This document shows, piece after piece, positions 33,944 through 42,994 of a DNA stretch of 64,000 nucleotides. Within the stretch, counting starts at the first letter, position 1; the number at the start of each line of letters is the position of its first letter. Below the pieces are notes generated by a model. That model was not told the origin of the DNA. It saw only the letters and a list, made by a program, of their open reading frames with translations, and did not search any database. The stretch comes from Bacillus sp. B-jedd (GTDB taxonomy: Bacteria > Bacillota > Bacilli > Bacillales > Cytobacillaceae): positions 3,555,001 through 3,619,000 of the forward strand of contig NZ_CCXR01000001.1 of the NCBI RefSeq assembly GCF_000821085.1, in the 5' to 3' direction. Position numbers and translations under genes: made by a program.

Positions 33944-35146
33944 CTATTTTTCGGCAGCACCCAATACCGGTAGCGAGCTATGAATTTCGTTCAGAATAAA
34001 CTTTCCTTCCCCGCTATTGGCCGCGATTTCATTCATCGCCTCGAGGTCGTTGAAATGCCACCATTCCGAAGCCAATGGGCTCAATCCGGCGGCTCTGCAA
34101 TAGGCCTGCAACTTCCTGGCAGCTTCATTCCCATTCATCGAATCTGTATACTTTGCATTCTTCCATGCTGAAGGCGATTTCGAGTTGACGGGGGAAGTAA
34201 AAATGGCTGACGTCCCGCTCAGTTCGTGGATGGGTGTCGGCATGTCATACTCTGTATATCCGGTAACAGTTGAAACGATATAGTCTCCGATTACCGCCTC
34301 TTTTTTTGCGTCCACTTTCACTAAACTCACATCAATGGCGTATCCCATTTGGTGGTTTGAAACTCCGTTTGTAATGAACCAGGTGATTCTCCATGGCGGA
34401 GTATTAATTCCCGCCATCACTTCACGATCTTTTTTGGCGAGCGCGCCAAGGGCGTTGACGACTGCGAGTTGCACCGAATACGGCCTGAAAGCTTCATATA
34501 TCTTAAGGGAATTGCCTTCTTTCAATGCATGCATCTGCGCGGTGTGGATCTTTTTTGCCATTGTATACAGAACTGGCATGATATATTCTTCTTTGCCCAG
34601 CCGTTCGTTAAATGTTTTGCCAGGGTAGAGGGTCTGGTTGGTAATATTGGGAATTGCCTTGCCAGATGATACGAATCTGGATGAATATGTATTCGTGTTG
34701 TCATAGACAATCGAGGGAATTACATCAGGCAGATTAATAAAACAATATTGATGCGGCAGCCACCCGGAAGAAGGCCCTCGTTTAACCAGCCACCAGTCCC
34801 CTTCTTCCTTCATGATTTCAAAACCAGACCCCGCTTCCACTTTTTCAATAGTTTTTGCTTCGGAGCTCGCGGATGCCTTCAATTCCAGTGGCACAGATGC
34901 ATAGCCTGTCGCCCCGGCCACCGGCAGTTCCAATTCGCCTATATATGGTTTTCTTACTTGTTCTTTTTTTTCGGGTGGTTCTTTTTTTGACGGATTTGTA
35001 TTGGCTTCCCGATCATTTTCAGTAGAAGCTGCTTGATCGTTTGTCGGTGGATTTACGCCTTGTGTTTTGCAAGCTGTAAGAATCATCATCATGGCGGTTA
35101 CGATTAATAAAACGAACAGTAATTTCGTGTTATCTTTGTTGCTCAT
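33944..35146 (-). CDS. M15-type D-Ala-D-Ala peptidase lipoprotein with SH3 domain
   Basis: This 400-residue protein has a lipoprotein signal with lipobox LTAC (Cys26), a charged linker, an SH3b domain at about 75-140 (VPLELKASASSEAKTIEKV, GDWWLVKRGPSSGWLP) and a C-terminal peptidase. The latter shows YEAFRPYSVQLAVV, SNHQMGYAIDVSLVK with H and D zinc ligands, and SEWWHFND. These fit the VanX/VanY M15 family that cuts D-alanyl ends of peptidoglycan precursors. It should be anchored outside the membrane. ATG is preceded by GGAGAAATTCG. It lies 21 bp downstream of the TraX-family gene. Confidence 0.82.
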   Translation of the reverse strand: MSNKDNTKLLFVLLIVTAMMMILTACKTQGVNPPTNDQAASTENDREANTNPSKKEPPEKKEQVRKPYIGELELPVAGATGYASVPLELKASASSEAKTIEKVEAGSGFEIMKEEGDWWLVKRGPSSGWLPHQYCFINLPDVIPSIVYDNTNTYSSRFVSSGKAIPNITNQTLYPGKTFNERLGKEEYIMPVLYTMAKKIHTAQMHALKEGNSLKIYEAFRPYSVQLAVVNALGALAKKDREVMAGINTPPWRITWFITNGVSNHQMGYAIDVSLVKVDAKKEAVIGDYIVSTVTGYTEYDMPTPIHELSGTSAIFTSPVNSKSPSAWKNAKYTDSMNGNEAARKLQAYCRAAGLSPLASEWWHFNDLEAMNEIAANSGEGKFILNEIHSSLPVLGAAEK

Positions 35147-35167
35147 CGAATTTCTCCTCTACTCCCC

Positions 35168-35953
35168 CTAGGCAAAAATAACATGTCTAAGTAGATACAA
35201 AATAATTAGATGGGCCGGATAAAAAAAGTAAAAGCCCCACTTGATCAGATTGGATTTCCTGCCCCGTTCCCCATTGTATAAAGCCAATAAAGGAACGACT
35301 AAAAAGATGCCGAACCGGAAGATTGAATGCGAGCCCATTGAAATGACACCAGGGATGATGTAGAAAATCGTCCCGATCGTCACATAACTCATCATCTGCA
35401 TTTTGAAACGGCCTCTAAAAATCCCCAAAAACAGCACCCATAAGACAGCGATGTAATTCCAGTCAGCTGTCCAGGCAAGCAGGCAGCACATTCCGATCAG
35501 CGCTATTTTCAAGAAAAGGGGAATTTCCGCTTTTTGGCTAATCGCCAGGGCGACCAGCCCCATCAATAACGACCAGATGACACTCGTCCCCTGCCACCAA
35601 TCAAGTCCAAAGTACAGGACAAAAGGAAAGTGCGAAACGACGGCAAACAGAAAAAGCCGTGTTATATACTTTTTTAAATTTGAAGTATAAAAATATCCTT
35701 CTGCAATAAAATAGCACATAATCGGTGCGGCAAGTCTTCCAAAAGTATGTATGACGCTGTTCAGCGCTGTGCCATCCGCGACCAGCCAGTAGGCCATATG
35801 GTCAACAATCATGGCGATGATGGCAATGACTTTAATCGTATTTGAGTTCAAAGCTCTAATACTTATCGCATTTGATGCCAATGTTCCCGTATTGTTTATT
35901 TCCAATCTTTTCACTCCCATCCTGGTGTCACGATGAACCGCAACCTCTAACAC
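35168..35953 (-). CDS. TraX family membrane protein
   Basis: This 261-residue protein has about seven to eight membrane segments and the TraX signature ALNSNTIKVIAIIAMIVDHM near residue 35, followed by FGRLAAPIMCYFIAEGY. TraX acetylates F-pilin in E. coli; chromosomal Bacillus members have unknown substrates, probably surface polymers. The GTG at 35953 sits seven bases behind AAAGGA; the ATG at 35920 is another option. It may be co-transcribed with the M15 lipoprotein gene. Confidence 0.82.
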   Translation of the reverse strand: MLEVAVHRDTRMGVKRLEINNTGTLASNAISIRALNSNTIKVIAIIAMIVDHMAYWLVADGTALNSVIHTFGRLAAPIMCYFIAEGYFYTSNLKKYITRLFLFAVVSHFPFVLYFGLDWWQGTSVIWSLLMGLVALAISQKAEIPLFLKIALIGMCCLLAWTADWNYIAVLWVLFLGIFRGRFKMQMMSYVTIGTIFYIIPGVISMGSHSIFRFGIFLVVPLLALYNGERGRKSNLIKWGFYFFYPAHLIILYLLRHVIFA

Positions 35954-36037
35954 TTACTATTCCTTTCAAGGATGGGGAATAAACTCGTATTTTGTAGAAA
36001 AATCTTTATATAACAAAAGTTATTGAGAACATAAAAA

Positions 36038-36063
36038 AGCCGCTACCAAATTGCGTAGCGGCT
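36038..36063 (-). terminator. Terminator after the small genes
   Basis: AGCCGCTA and TAGCGGCT form a perfect stem; on the minus strand TTTTTTATG follows. It ends the transcript of the 36215-37115 genes. Confidence 0.85.
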
Positions 36064-36214
36064 AATGATAGTTGCGAATCTCCTTTTCAGTCATTTTTAC
36101 AGCATTCATTTGAGGAAAGAAACACCTGCCCGCGCATACATGCTGACAACTGCTAACACCTTTCAGTCGGCAAAATAAATTTGTCCGTTTTCTATAAACC
36201 TATCACCGAAACGT

Positions 36215-36400
36215 TCAAATCTGTTTAAGGAATATAAAAAATTTAAGAAGTTCGCTTTCATTGATCGATATCCGTTCAGTTAAGTCAGTCGTCCTTAAGA
36301 CAAACTCTTTAACCCCGATGAATTCCGATTCGGCGATCATGTAGAACTGGGTCCCTTTTTTGTATCCATTATATTTTCTCTTGAGTTTATATAGCTTCAT
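36215..36400 (-). CDS. Small hypothetical protein
   Basis: A 61-residue frame (KLYKLKRKYNGYKKGTQFYM at the start) with a basic N-terminus and mixed beta-like remainder. It starts 18 bases after the stop of the Cys-rich small gene with only weak ribosome pairing (AGGCGGG too far upstream). It has the look of a small regulatory or DNA-binding protein, but nothing is recognised. Confidence 0.55.
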   Translation of the reverse strand: MKLYKLKRKYNGYKKGTQFYMIAESEFIGVKEFVLRTTDLTERISINESELLKFFIFLKQI

Positions 36401-36418
36401 ACCTAAAACCCGCCTACT

Positions 36419-36616
36419 CTAATAACCTTTATCGTCTGCCTGGCCTTTTTTCATCAGCTTTTGTACATTGTCTTTCGGGTTCCAGCAGTTGAATTTGTAC
36501 GCTGGCTTCGTTTCGTACCCGAGCCGGCTGCAGAAGTACGTCATTCCTTCCGGTTTCTTCTCCGAGCGGAAATGCCGGCAGGTTGCGCAGCAATGGAAAT
36601 CTTTCAATTGTTTCAC
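36419..36616 (-). CDS. Small Cys-rich, probably zinc-binding protein
   Basis: A 65-residue protein with CCATCRHF at residues 9-16, a cysteine in YFCSRLGYETKPAYKFNCW and another near 44. The C..C..C..C spacing suggests one zinc site. It belongs to a widespread class of short Bacillus hypothetical proteins. The ATG is behind AGAAGAAGCGGG. It is followed by the 61-residue gene and preceded by a DUF3995 gene. Confidence 0.65.
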   Translation of the reverse strand: MKQLKDFHCCATCRHFRSEKKPEGMTYFCSRLGYETKPAYKFNCWNPKDNVQKLMKKGQADDKGY

Positions 36617-36644
36617 CCGCTTCTTCTTAAGCTAATCCCGCTTA

Positions 36645-37115
36645 TCAGGATGGTTTTTTTGCAGCAAAAAAATAAAATATCCCGCCGGCCAACCAAAATG
36701 GTTCCCAAAAGACCAGCCTCCAGAAGGTCGCGTATCGGTCTAAATCAAACTCAAGAATATGAAGTGCATGCAGGAATATTGTGATGAAATTTAATGCTCC
36801 ATACAAGACCAAGAACGCTCCCGCTATCTTTATCACGTAGTAAAGTATACGATTTAGGAGGTGATTTTCAAGCTTCCTGAGCAGCATTGCTAATAATCCC
36901 GCGCCGAGAAGTTTTATGAACCCCGTCAGCCAAACAATTGCCAGGAATGAGGGTGAAGGATTCAAGGACATCTCGTAAATTGCGCCACCCAGCGATTTTA
37001 CTCCCCATAATCCTCCCATTGCCCAATAAAAGCTCATCCCTGCAAAAAGGATTGACCAAATCATCCCGAGATAAATAAACCACACATTCAACTTAAAAGA
37101 AGTGGTCCGGCCCAT
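36645..37115 (-). CDS. DUF3995 membrane protein
   Basis: This 156-residue protein has four predicted membrane helices: NVWFIYLGMIWSILFAGMSF, FLAIVWLTGFIKLLGAGLLA, KIAGAFLVLYGALNFITIF and the C-terminal WEPFWLAGGIFYFFAAKK. GGLWGVKSLGGAIYEMS after the first helix and the final WEP-F-L-GG match the DUF3995 family. Function unknown. Confidence 0.78.
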   Translation of the reverse strand: MGRTTSFKLNVWFIYLGMIWSILFAGMSFYWAMGGLWGVKSLGGAIYEMSLNPSPSFLAIVWLTGFIKLLGAGLLAMLLRKLENHLLNRILYYVIKIAGAFLVLYGALNFITIFLHALHILEFDLDRYATFWRLVFWEPFWLAGGIFYFFAAKKPS

Positions 37116-37217
37116 GTTTCTCCCCGCCTTCAGTTATGTAGAATATTATATTCTGCTAGAGAACTAGGGTTTACCAAGGCAACTTAATTCAAAAAGAGTG
37201 CGGGAAAGTTGTCTTGT

Positions 37218-38345
37218 TTACAGGTGGCTTTGTTCCAGACACTCCCTGGGAATCCAGCCGGTTGTTCCTTCCTTTTTGATTAAGGCATAACCGGAGCAGT
37301 TCTCATCAATCATTGACACGGCTTCCCCTTTGTTCACGCTGATTTGGGAACAGGACACATCGGTTTTAACTGTAAAATCGCCGTTTTCATTTTGTTTAAT
37401 ATATTCATTTTTCACCTGCAAAAGCCTGCCTGTTTCTGGTTGACTGCATAACGTAAAGAAATCCCCTTTTTGCACTTGGAGAATCGTGTAAAACGGATAG
37501 TTTATTGCACCCTTCATTTCAGGGTCAGCCTTGAAAGCTGTTGCAACTGTCTTTGTCGGCAGCTTATCTACATAAACGTGGGAAAACGAATCTCCCTCTG
37601 TCCTGCGCTCGATGATAAACGCATTTAATTGTCCGGTTGGCTTAATTACGTTCCCCCCGTCGATGGCGATGATTTTTTTCGCCTCGTCGATAATTGGATT
37701 GTCGCTTGGAATTTCGGTTGAATAATTCACTACCGGCCAATGCCCGACGATGACATACTTGCCGGCGCGGTGGGATTTTTGCAAAAAGGAAGGCATGGAG
37801 ATCGCGTTGCCGCGTTCTGTTTCCTTCCAATCATCCCTATCCTCTAGGCCCGCATGCACGAAAATGTACCGGTCTGTTTCGATGGCTGTTGGCAAACTTG
37901 TCAGCCACTCCAATTCATTTGAATAGTGGCGAAGCAAAACTTCCTTAACTTCCTGGATTGTGACATAGTTCTCCAGGCGATAGCCCGCCTCCTCCAGCCA
38001 TTCCTTAAACAAGGTATGCTCTTGGCTAGTCAGGTAGTTTAGTAGCTGAGGGTTCTCCTTAAGTAAATGGTCCACCAGCGCATCGCAATTCCCTTCTGTC
38101 ACATGCACATTCGGATTTGCCGCGCAAAGTTCCATGATGTACCGGACAACCACCTTACTGTTGCTGCCCTTTTCGCACAAGTCGCCATTAATGATTAAGA
38201 TATCATCTCTGCAAAATTCAGCCTTCTTTAACAGCTCTTTAAACAATTCGATTTCTCCATGAATATCGGAGATAACAATCACTCTTCCCGTTATGTGCAG
38301 TGCTAATTCTTTTATTTTATCCAAAATCTGCTTCTCCTCTATCAT
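37218..38345 (-). CDS. Metallophosphoesterase with C-terminal SH3-like domain
   Basis: This 375-residue protein has a calcineurin-like phosphatase domain: VIVISDIHGE near 21, ILIINGDLCEKGSNS near 50, VTEGNCDALVDHL near 82, a VHAGLEDRDDW block and YVIVGHWPVVN. The C-terminal 60 residues (INKGEAVSMIDENCSGYALI, GTTGWIPREC) look like an SH3-type module. Its targets may be phosphoproteins or nucleotides such as Ap4A. The ATG has no ribosome site; GAGGAG lies inside the frame nine bases before a TTG (38324), which is an alternative start. Confidence 0.8.
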   Translation of the reverse strand: MIEEKQILDKIKELALHITGRVIVISDIHGEIELFKELLKKAEFCRDDILIINGDLCEKGSNSKVVVRYIMELCAANPNVHVTEGNCDALVDHLLKENPQLLNYLTSQEHTLFKEWLEEAGYRLENYVTIQEVKEVLLRHYSNELEWLTSLPTAIETDRYIFVHAGLEDRDDWKETERGNAISMPSFLQKSHRAGKYVIVGHWPVVNYSTEIPSDNPIIDEAKKIIAIDGGNVIKPTGQLNAFIIERRTEGDSFSHVYVDKLPTKTVATAFKADPEMKGAINYPFYTILQVQKGDFFTLCSQPETGRLLQVKNEYIKQNENGDFTVKTDVSCSQISVNKGEAVSMIDENCSGYALIKKEGTTGWIPRECLEQSHL

Positions 38346-38483
38346 GTATACTTTTATTGCGCGATCGTTTTCGCACCGGTTAATACGGCGGCTTTCTTTA
38401 AGCGGAACGAAGGGCCGGCTGGCCGGCCTCCATCCACTGTTCGGGCGCTAAGTCTTTCTTTTGCAGAAACACTCCATAATAAG

Positions 38484-39677
38484 TTAATTGCCGCGTAAGG
38501 AATTCGTTTCTTTTGCCAGATTCCTTGCCTGCTTCTGCCAAAGCCATGTCAGACCGACTCCAACCACAAGGACTACGGTGGCGAAGTAGTAAGGGTAGTT
38601 AATATCGATGTCAAATAACATTCCCCCGAGAATCGGGCCAGTGATGTTCGCGAGGCTTGTGAACATGGAGTTCATTCCTCCGACGAAACCTTGTTCGTTT
38701 CCTGCTTTTGCGGAGAGGTATGAAGTGACCGCTGGACGGAATAAATCGAACCCCACAAAGACGAGGAATGTAACAAGTAAAATCAGGAAATAGGTATGGA
38801 CTATGGTCATGAAAAAGACAAGGACGGCTGATAATAACAGGCAATACCGAATCAATTTAATTTCGCCCCATATACGTGTCAGCCGGTCAAACAGGACCAC
38901 TTGTGAAATCGCCCCAAAAATAGCCCCGCCTGTTATGACAATTGCAATATCAGCCGGTGTAAATTTGAATTTATGGTCGACAAACAAGCTAAAGAAAGAT
39001 TCAAAAGCAGCTAAGCCAAAAGAGGCGATAAAAATTAATACGAACGCATAAATATATTTAGGATCAAGCACTCGTTTTTTTCCAATTTTGCCACCGCGGG
39101 CCTGGGTCTGCGGTTCTTCTTTACGCTCTGGTTCGGTTAATAATAGGAGCGACAGGATGGCCGCAAGTGTCCCGAGCGCTCCTGCGAAGAAGAATGGGAC
39201 GCGTGTGCCGAATTCCGCCAAAAACCCGCCGATGCCCGGTCCGATGATAAAGCCTGTACTGATGGCCGCGGACATATAGCCCAGTGCTTTCGGGCGGGTG
39301 GCCAAAGTGGTGATATCAGCAATGAAAGCGGTGACCGCCGGCATGATGAAAGCGGCGCTGATTCCGCCTAAAATACGGGATAGAAATAAAACTTCAATAA
39401 CCTTGCCCAAGCCAAATAAAAATTCCGACAGGCCAAACATAAATAACCCAAGGACTAACATTATCTTCCGACCCAACCTGTCGACCGCCTTGCCTGAAAA
39501 CGGCGAAACAATCAGCTGGGCAATCGCAAACGCCGCGGTTAAATAACCAACAGTCGTTCCATTAATACCTAGCTCATTCATCAGCGTAGGCAGAACCGGG
39601 ATAATCAGCCCAATCCCCAAAAACGCAATAAATAAATTCATCAACAGCAAACTTAAAGCGACTTTCTGACTTCTCAT
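38484..39677 (-). CDS. MFS multidrug efflux-type transporter
   Basis: About 397 residues and 12 membrane helices. The DHA1-type motif is present as GKAVDRLGRKIMLVLGL near residue 60, and GFIIGPGIGGFLAEFGTR near 145 matches the antiporter motif C. It should export drugs or metabolites by proton exchange. I start at the ATG at 39677 (MRSQKVALSLLLMNLF), eight bases behind GAGAGGAT; 15 extra upstream residues were dropped. No regulator is adjacent. Confidence 0.82.
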   Translation of the reverse strand: MRSQKVALSLLLMNLFIAFLGIGLIIPVLPTLMNELGINGTTVGYLTAAFAIAQLIVSPFSGKAVDRLGRKIMLVLGLFMFGLSEFLFGLGKVIEVLFLSRILGGISAAFIMPAVTAFIADITTLATRPKALGYMSAAISTGFIIGPGIGGFLAEFGTRVPFFFAGALGTLAAILSLLLLTEPERKEEPQTQARGGKIGKKRVLDPKYIYAFVLIFIASFGLAAFESFFSLFVDHKFKFTPADIAIVITGGAIFGAISQVVLFDRLTRIWGEIKLIRYCLLLSAVLVFFMTIVHTYFLILLVTFLVFVGFDLFRPAVTSYLSAKAGNEQGFVGGMNSMFTSLANITGPILGGMLFDIDINYPYYFATVVLVVGVGLTWLWQKQARNLAKETNSLRGN

Positions 39678-39894
39678 CTTCCACAATCCTCTCAACAAAA
39701 ACCAATACCGCAACAAACGCATTCCGTTTACAAATTATATTAATAATAACTATCCTACTCTATTTAGTGGGGCTGTAGTCAAGGATGAGGCACGGCCAAA
39801 ACAGCTTGGGAAGATTGTATTTATTATTCGCCAGTCATCTTTTTGGAAAATTTTGTGATAAAATAATGGTGACGTCAAAGTAAAGGAGGGAAAG

Positions 39895-40155
39895 ATGAAT
39901 AAATATAGTTGGTTCTCGTTCGCTTCTTTAGTTATTTTCATTTGTATGTTTTCCATCATGTTGACTAGGGTGTCATTAGGTAAGTTTGGCAGTGCATGGA
40001 TCTTTGCAATGTTTTTATTCCCGGCAATAGGGGCTGTATGCGGTGTAAAAGCCCAAAACAGGGTTCTAAAATGGCTATTAATCATACTGAACATTATTGC
40101 ATTATGCATAATTGGTTATATCTTATTGCTTGCTTTTAGTATAGGTGAAAAGTGA
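39895..40155 (+). CDS. Small membrane protein
   Basis: An 86-residue protein with three hydrophobic segments (SFASLVIFICMFSIMLT, AWIFAMFLFPAIGAVCG, WLLIILNIIALCIIGYILLL) and a KAQNRVLK loop. A strong AAAGGAGGGA is placed four bases before the ATG. No family was recognised. Its stop is about 15 bp before a degenerate copy of the 52-bp repeat. Confidence 0.7.
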   Translation: MNKYSWFSFASLVIFICMFSIMLTRVSLGKFGSAWIFAMFLFPAIGAVCGVKAQNRVLKWLLIILNIIALCIIGYILLLAFSIGEK

Positions 40156-40169
40156 GGCGGAGTGAGGCT

Positions 40170-40857
40170 TTGAGGCTCTATGTCTTGCTTTAGAGACCGG
40201 AGAACCCGCTGCTCTTTGCTGTTCGGGCTCTAAGTTGGCCTTTAGAGCCCGAAGGACCAGCAGCTCATTGCTGTTCGGGCTCTAAGTTGGCTTTTAGTGC
40301 CCGAAGGACCGCTTGCCCATGGCTGTTCGGGCTCTAAGTTGGCTTTTAGTGCCTGAAGCACCACTTATTCATTGCTGTTCGGGCTCTAAGTTGGCTTTTA
40401 GTGCCCGAAGGACCGGTTGCCCATGGCTGTTCGGGCTCTAAGTTGGCTTTTAGTGCCCGAAGGACCGGTTGCCCATGGCTGTTCGGGCTCTAAGTTGGCT
40501 TTTAGTGCCCGAAGGACTGACTGACCACTGCTGTTCGCGTTCTAAGTCGTTCTTTAGAACGTGAAGGACTGACTGACCATTGCTGTTCGCGTTCTAAATC
40601 GTCCTTTAGAACGCGGAGGACTGACTGACCATTGCTGTTCGCGTTCTAAGTCGTCCTTTAGAACGCGGAGGATTGACTGACCATTGCTGTTCGCGTTCTA
40701 AGTCGTTCTTTAGAACGCGAAGGACTGGATGACTACTGCTGTACGCGTTCTAAGTCGTTCTTTAGAACGCGGAGGACCCACTGCTCACTGCTGTTCGCGT
40801 TCTAAGTCGTCCTTTAGAACGCGGAGGACTGACTGACTATTGCTATTCGCGTTCTAA
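40170..40857. repeat. 52-bp hairpin repeat array A
   Basis: Thirteen units begin with TTCG at 40222, 40274, 40326 and so on every 52 bp to 40846 (the unit at 40742 reads TACG); a worn unit precedes at 40170. Each has arms around an 8-base loop followed by a 20-base spacer. Units 1-6 carry TTCGGGCTCTAA with TTAGTGCCCGAA; units 7-13 carry TTCGCGTTCTAA with TTAGAACGCGAA or close forms. Spacers run like GGACCGGTTGCCCATGGCTG, then GGACTGACTGACCATTGCTG. The array fills the gap between two convergent genes. Confidence 0.97.
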
Positions 40858-40868
40858 AGGTAAACAAA

Positions 40869-40900
40869 AAGGCGCATCCTCTTCCGAAGAGATGCACCCT
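40869..40900 (-). terminator. Terminator of the signal peptidase gene
   Basis: GGTGCATCTCTT and AAGAGGATGCGCC pair on the minus strand and are followed by TTTTTGTTT. It lies between array A and the signal peptidase stop. Confidence 0.8.
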
Positions 40901-40905
40901 TGCAT

Positions 40906-41451
40906 TTATTTTTTAATGATTTTCATATCTTTGATCGGATAGTAAATGATATTGGTCTTTCCAATGATCTTGTCCAGCGGAATGGCTCCAATTTCGCGGC
41001 TGTCGGTGCTATGTTGTCGATTATCACCGAGAACGAACAGATGGCCTTTTGGAACTGTTTCGCCGCCAACTGCCGTTTCCTTTAAAGTAAAGGAATCCGT
41101 TAACGGTCCTCCGTTATTTTTTTTCTTGTAATCTTCTAAATAAGGTTCTTCGTGGGCTTTACCATTTATATATAAAACATCATTCTTATACTCTATCTTG
41201 TCGCCCGGCAGCCCAATCACCCGTTTAATATAATCTCTGCCGTCCGGAGCGTGAAATACAACAATATCAAATCTTTTCGGCTCCCCAATTTTCGTTACGA
41301 GCATTCTGTCCTTATGGTGGAGAGTCGGGTTCATTGAAGCCCCGTCAACCACAATTGGGGTTAGGAAGATCGCGCGCACCATGAATGCTAAAATGATTGC
41401 TACCGCAAAAGCTTTTACCCATTCGAAAATCTCTTTTTTGCTTTTACCCAT
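40906..41451 (-). CDS. lepB: Signal peptidase I
   Basis: This 181-residue protein is a type I signal peptidase of the Gram-positive SipS size class. One N-terminal membrane helix (VKAFAVAIILAFMVRAIFL) is followed by the catalytic serine S39 in GASMNPTLH and lysine K76 in RDYIKRVIGLPGD; GHLFVLGDNRQHSTDSREIG completes the family. It removes signal peptides from exported proteins, such as the M14 and M28 peptidases encoded here. ATG is preceded by GGGAGGCTGAGAA. Confidence 0.93.
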   Translation of the reverse strand: MGKSKKEIFEWVKAFAVAIILAFMVRAIFLTPIVVDGASMNPTLHHKDRMLVTKIGEPKRFDIVVFHAPDGRDYIKRVIGLPGDKIEYKNDVLYINGKAHEEPYLEDYKKKNNGGPLTDSFTLKETAVGGETVPKGHLFVLGDNRQHSTDSREIGAIPLDKIIGKTNIIYYPIKDMKIIKK

Positions 41452-41711
41452 TTCTCAGCCTCCCTTAATAGTTCAACTAGTTATTTCATTTTACCATAAA
41501 AAGTTAAAAAGTTTATAAACTATCCCAGACATTCTGACAGTTATCACAGAACTTTTGCAAAAAGCTAACTTAACCGGCTTATATCGCAAAAATCGTGATC
41601 ATTATTTACAAGCAGAAATTGTTTTTGCAGGCATGAAATGATTTGTTACAATATAAATTAAACAGTATTTACCAAGTTATTAAATTACTCAACCGAAAGG
41701 GCTGGAGGTTT

Positions 41712-41984
41712 ATGGAAGGGAAATATGGTTTGTTTTCTTTTGTTTTAGCCGTCGGGGGAATTATCTTTTTTTACTTGAGTTCTTTTGGAGAGAATGGAAT
41801 ATTTAATCCTTATTTCTATGCAGGGCTTGCCTCATGGGTATCAAGTTTTCTTTTTGGCCTTAAAGGAATCAGAATAAAAGAAAGAGGCTCATTAAAATAT
41901 ATTGGGATTGGAATGATTTCGCTTATCGTTATAGGTTACGGATTTCTAATTGTCTTAATCGGCATGCGGGGGTTCGGAGCGTAA
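41712..41984 (+). CDS. Small membrane protein
   Basis: About 90 residues with three hydrophobic segments: GLFSFVLAVGGIIFFYLSSF, YFYAGLASWVSSFLFGLKGI and IGIGMISLIVIGYGFLIVLI. I start at the ATG at 41712, behind GGAGGTTT; the longer frame has 23 extra residues without a ribosome site. No family was recognised. Confidence 0.68.
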   Translation: MEGKYGLFSFVLAVGGIIFFYLSSFGENGIFNPYFYAGLASWVSSFLFGLKGIRIKERGSLKYIGIGMISLIVIGYGFLIVLIGMRGFGA

Positions 41985-42060
41985 AGTATGCTATCTTTTC
42001 AAAGCAGGTGGCTTATAATAAGTAGCCCCATTTTAAATGTATATTTTTTTTAATAGGCAA

Positions 42061-42096
42061 CAGTGGGAAAACGAATTATTCCCACTGTTTTTTTGC
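42061..42096. terminator. Bidirectional terminator
   Basis: CAGTGGGAA and TTCCCACTG pair around AACGAATTA and are followed by TTTTTTTGC on the plus strand. It lies between the convergent small membrane protein and EamA genes. Confidence 0.8.
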
Positions 42097-42097
42097 A

Positions 42098-42994
42098 TTA
42101 TTCAGCTGGTTTCTTTATTAATGGTTTTGGAAGTTTGATTGATTGATTTTCGCTGACGAAAGTGGAGCCTAAAAGCAATGCCCCGCCTAGCATTTGAATA
42201 ACTGTCATTTGTTCTTGCAAAATAACAGCAGAAATCAATAAGGATGTCATTGGATCGACATAGCTTAATGCGGCTGCACTCTGCCCTTTTATCTTCTGCA
42301 TGCCCGAGAAGAATAACAAGAAGCCAATACCCGTGTGAATCATCCCTAAGATGAATATAAATGGAACGGAAGAACTTGATACTTCCAAAATACCGAATCC
42401 TTCAGTAAAGAGTACATATGGCACGAGGACGAGTGTCGCTGTTCCAAGCTGGATTAAGGTCGTTTCCAGCCCATTCATGTTCTTGATGAACTTGTTTAAT
42501 AGCATTAGTGAAGCATAGAATACCGCTGCCATTAATCCATAGCCAATCCCAATTAAATCATCTAACCCCGATGTACTTAAACCGCTATTGCCAACAATCA
42601 ACAACATTCCGATCATCGCAAAACCAATGCAGATCATTTTCTTTACAGATAATTTCTCCTTAATGACGATTGGAGAAAGAATCAGGACAAACACGGGAGC
42701 GAAGTAATAACTTAGTGTCGCATTGGAAATGGTCGTATGTTTGTACGCTTGAAAAAGGAATGTCCAATTCCCTCCCAATGCAATACCTGAGAGTAATAGC
42801 ACTAAAGCATTTCCTTTAACGGCAGCCCATGAAATCTTTTTCTTCATCAAGAACATGACCGCCATTAAAAATAAACTGCCTATAAACCCACGCAATAAAG
42901 CTATTTCACTCGAAGCTAAATCAATGTATCGTACAAATAATCCAATTGTACCGAAGATGATCATCGATAGGAGGAATTGAATTTTAGATTTCAT
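42098..42994 (-). CDS. EamA/DMT family transporter
   Basis: A 298-residue, ten-helix drug/metabolite transporter with two EamA halves: the first has ASSEIALLRGFIGSLFLMAV and GNWTFLFQAYKHTTISNATL, the second has GIGYGLMAAVFYASLMLLNK and SYVDPMTSLLISAVILQE, the latter typical of EamA. It probably exports amino acids or related metabolites. The gap to 43345 contains a frame at 43059-43199 that I did not call. Confidence 0.85.
   Translation of the reverse strand: MKSKIQFLLSMIIFGTIGLFVRYIDLASSEIALLRGFIGSLFLMAVMFLMKKKISWAAVKGNALVLLLSGIALGGNWTFLFQAYKHTTISNATLSYYFAPVFVLILSPIVIKEKLSVKKMICIGFAMIGMLLIVGNSGLSTSGLDDLIGIGYGLMAAVFYASLMLLNKFIKNMNGLETTLIQLGTATLVLVPYVLFTEGFGILEVSSSSVPFIFILGMIHTGIGFLLFFSGMQKIKGQSAAALSYVDPMTSLLISAVILQEQMTVIQMLGGALLLGSTFVSENQSIKLPKPLIKKPAE

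Noticed and set aside
40170..40857. CRISPR array
   Set aside because: The 20-base part between hairpins is conserved from unit to unit instead of being unique, and no cas genes are present. The same holds for the other 52-bp arrays.
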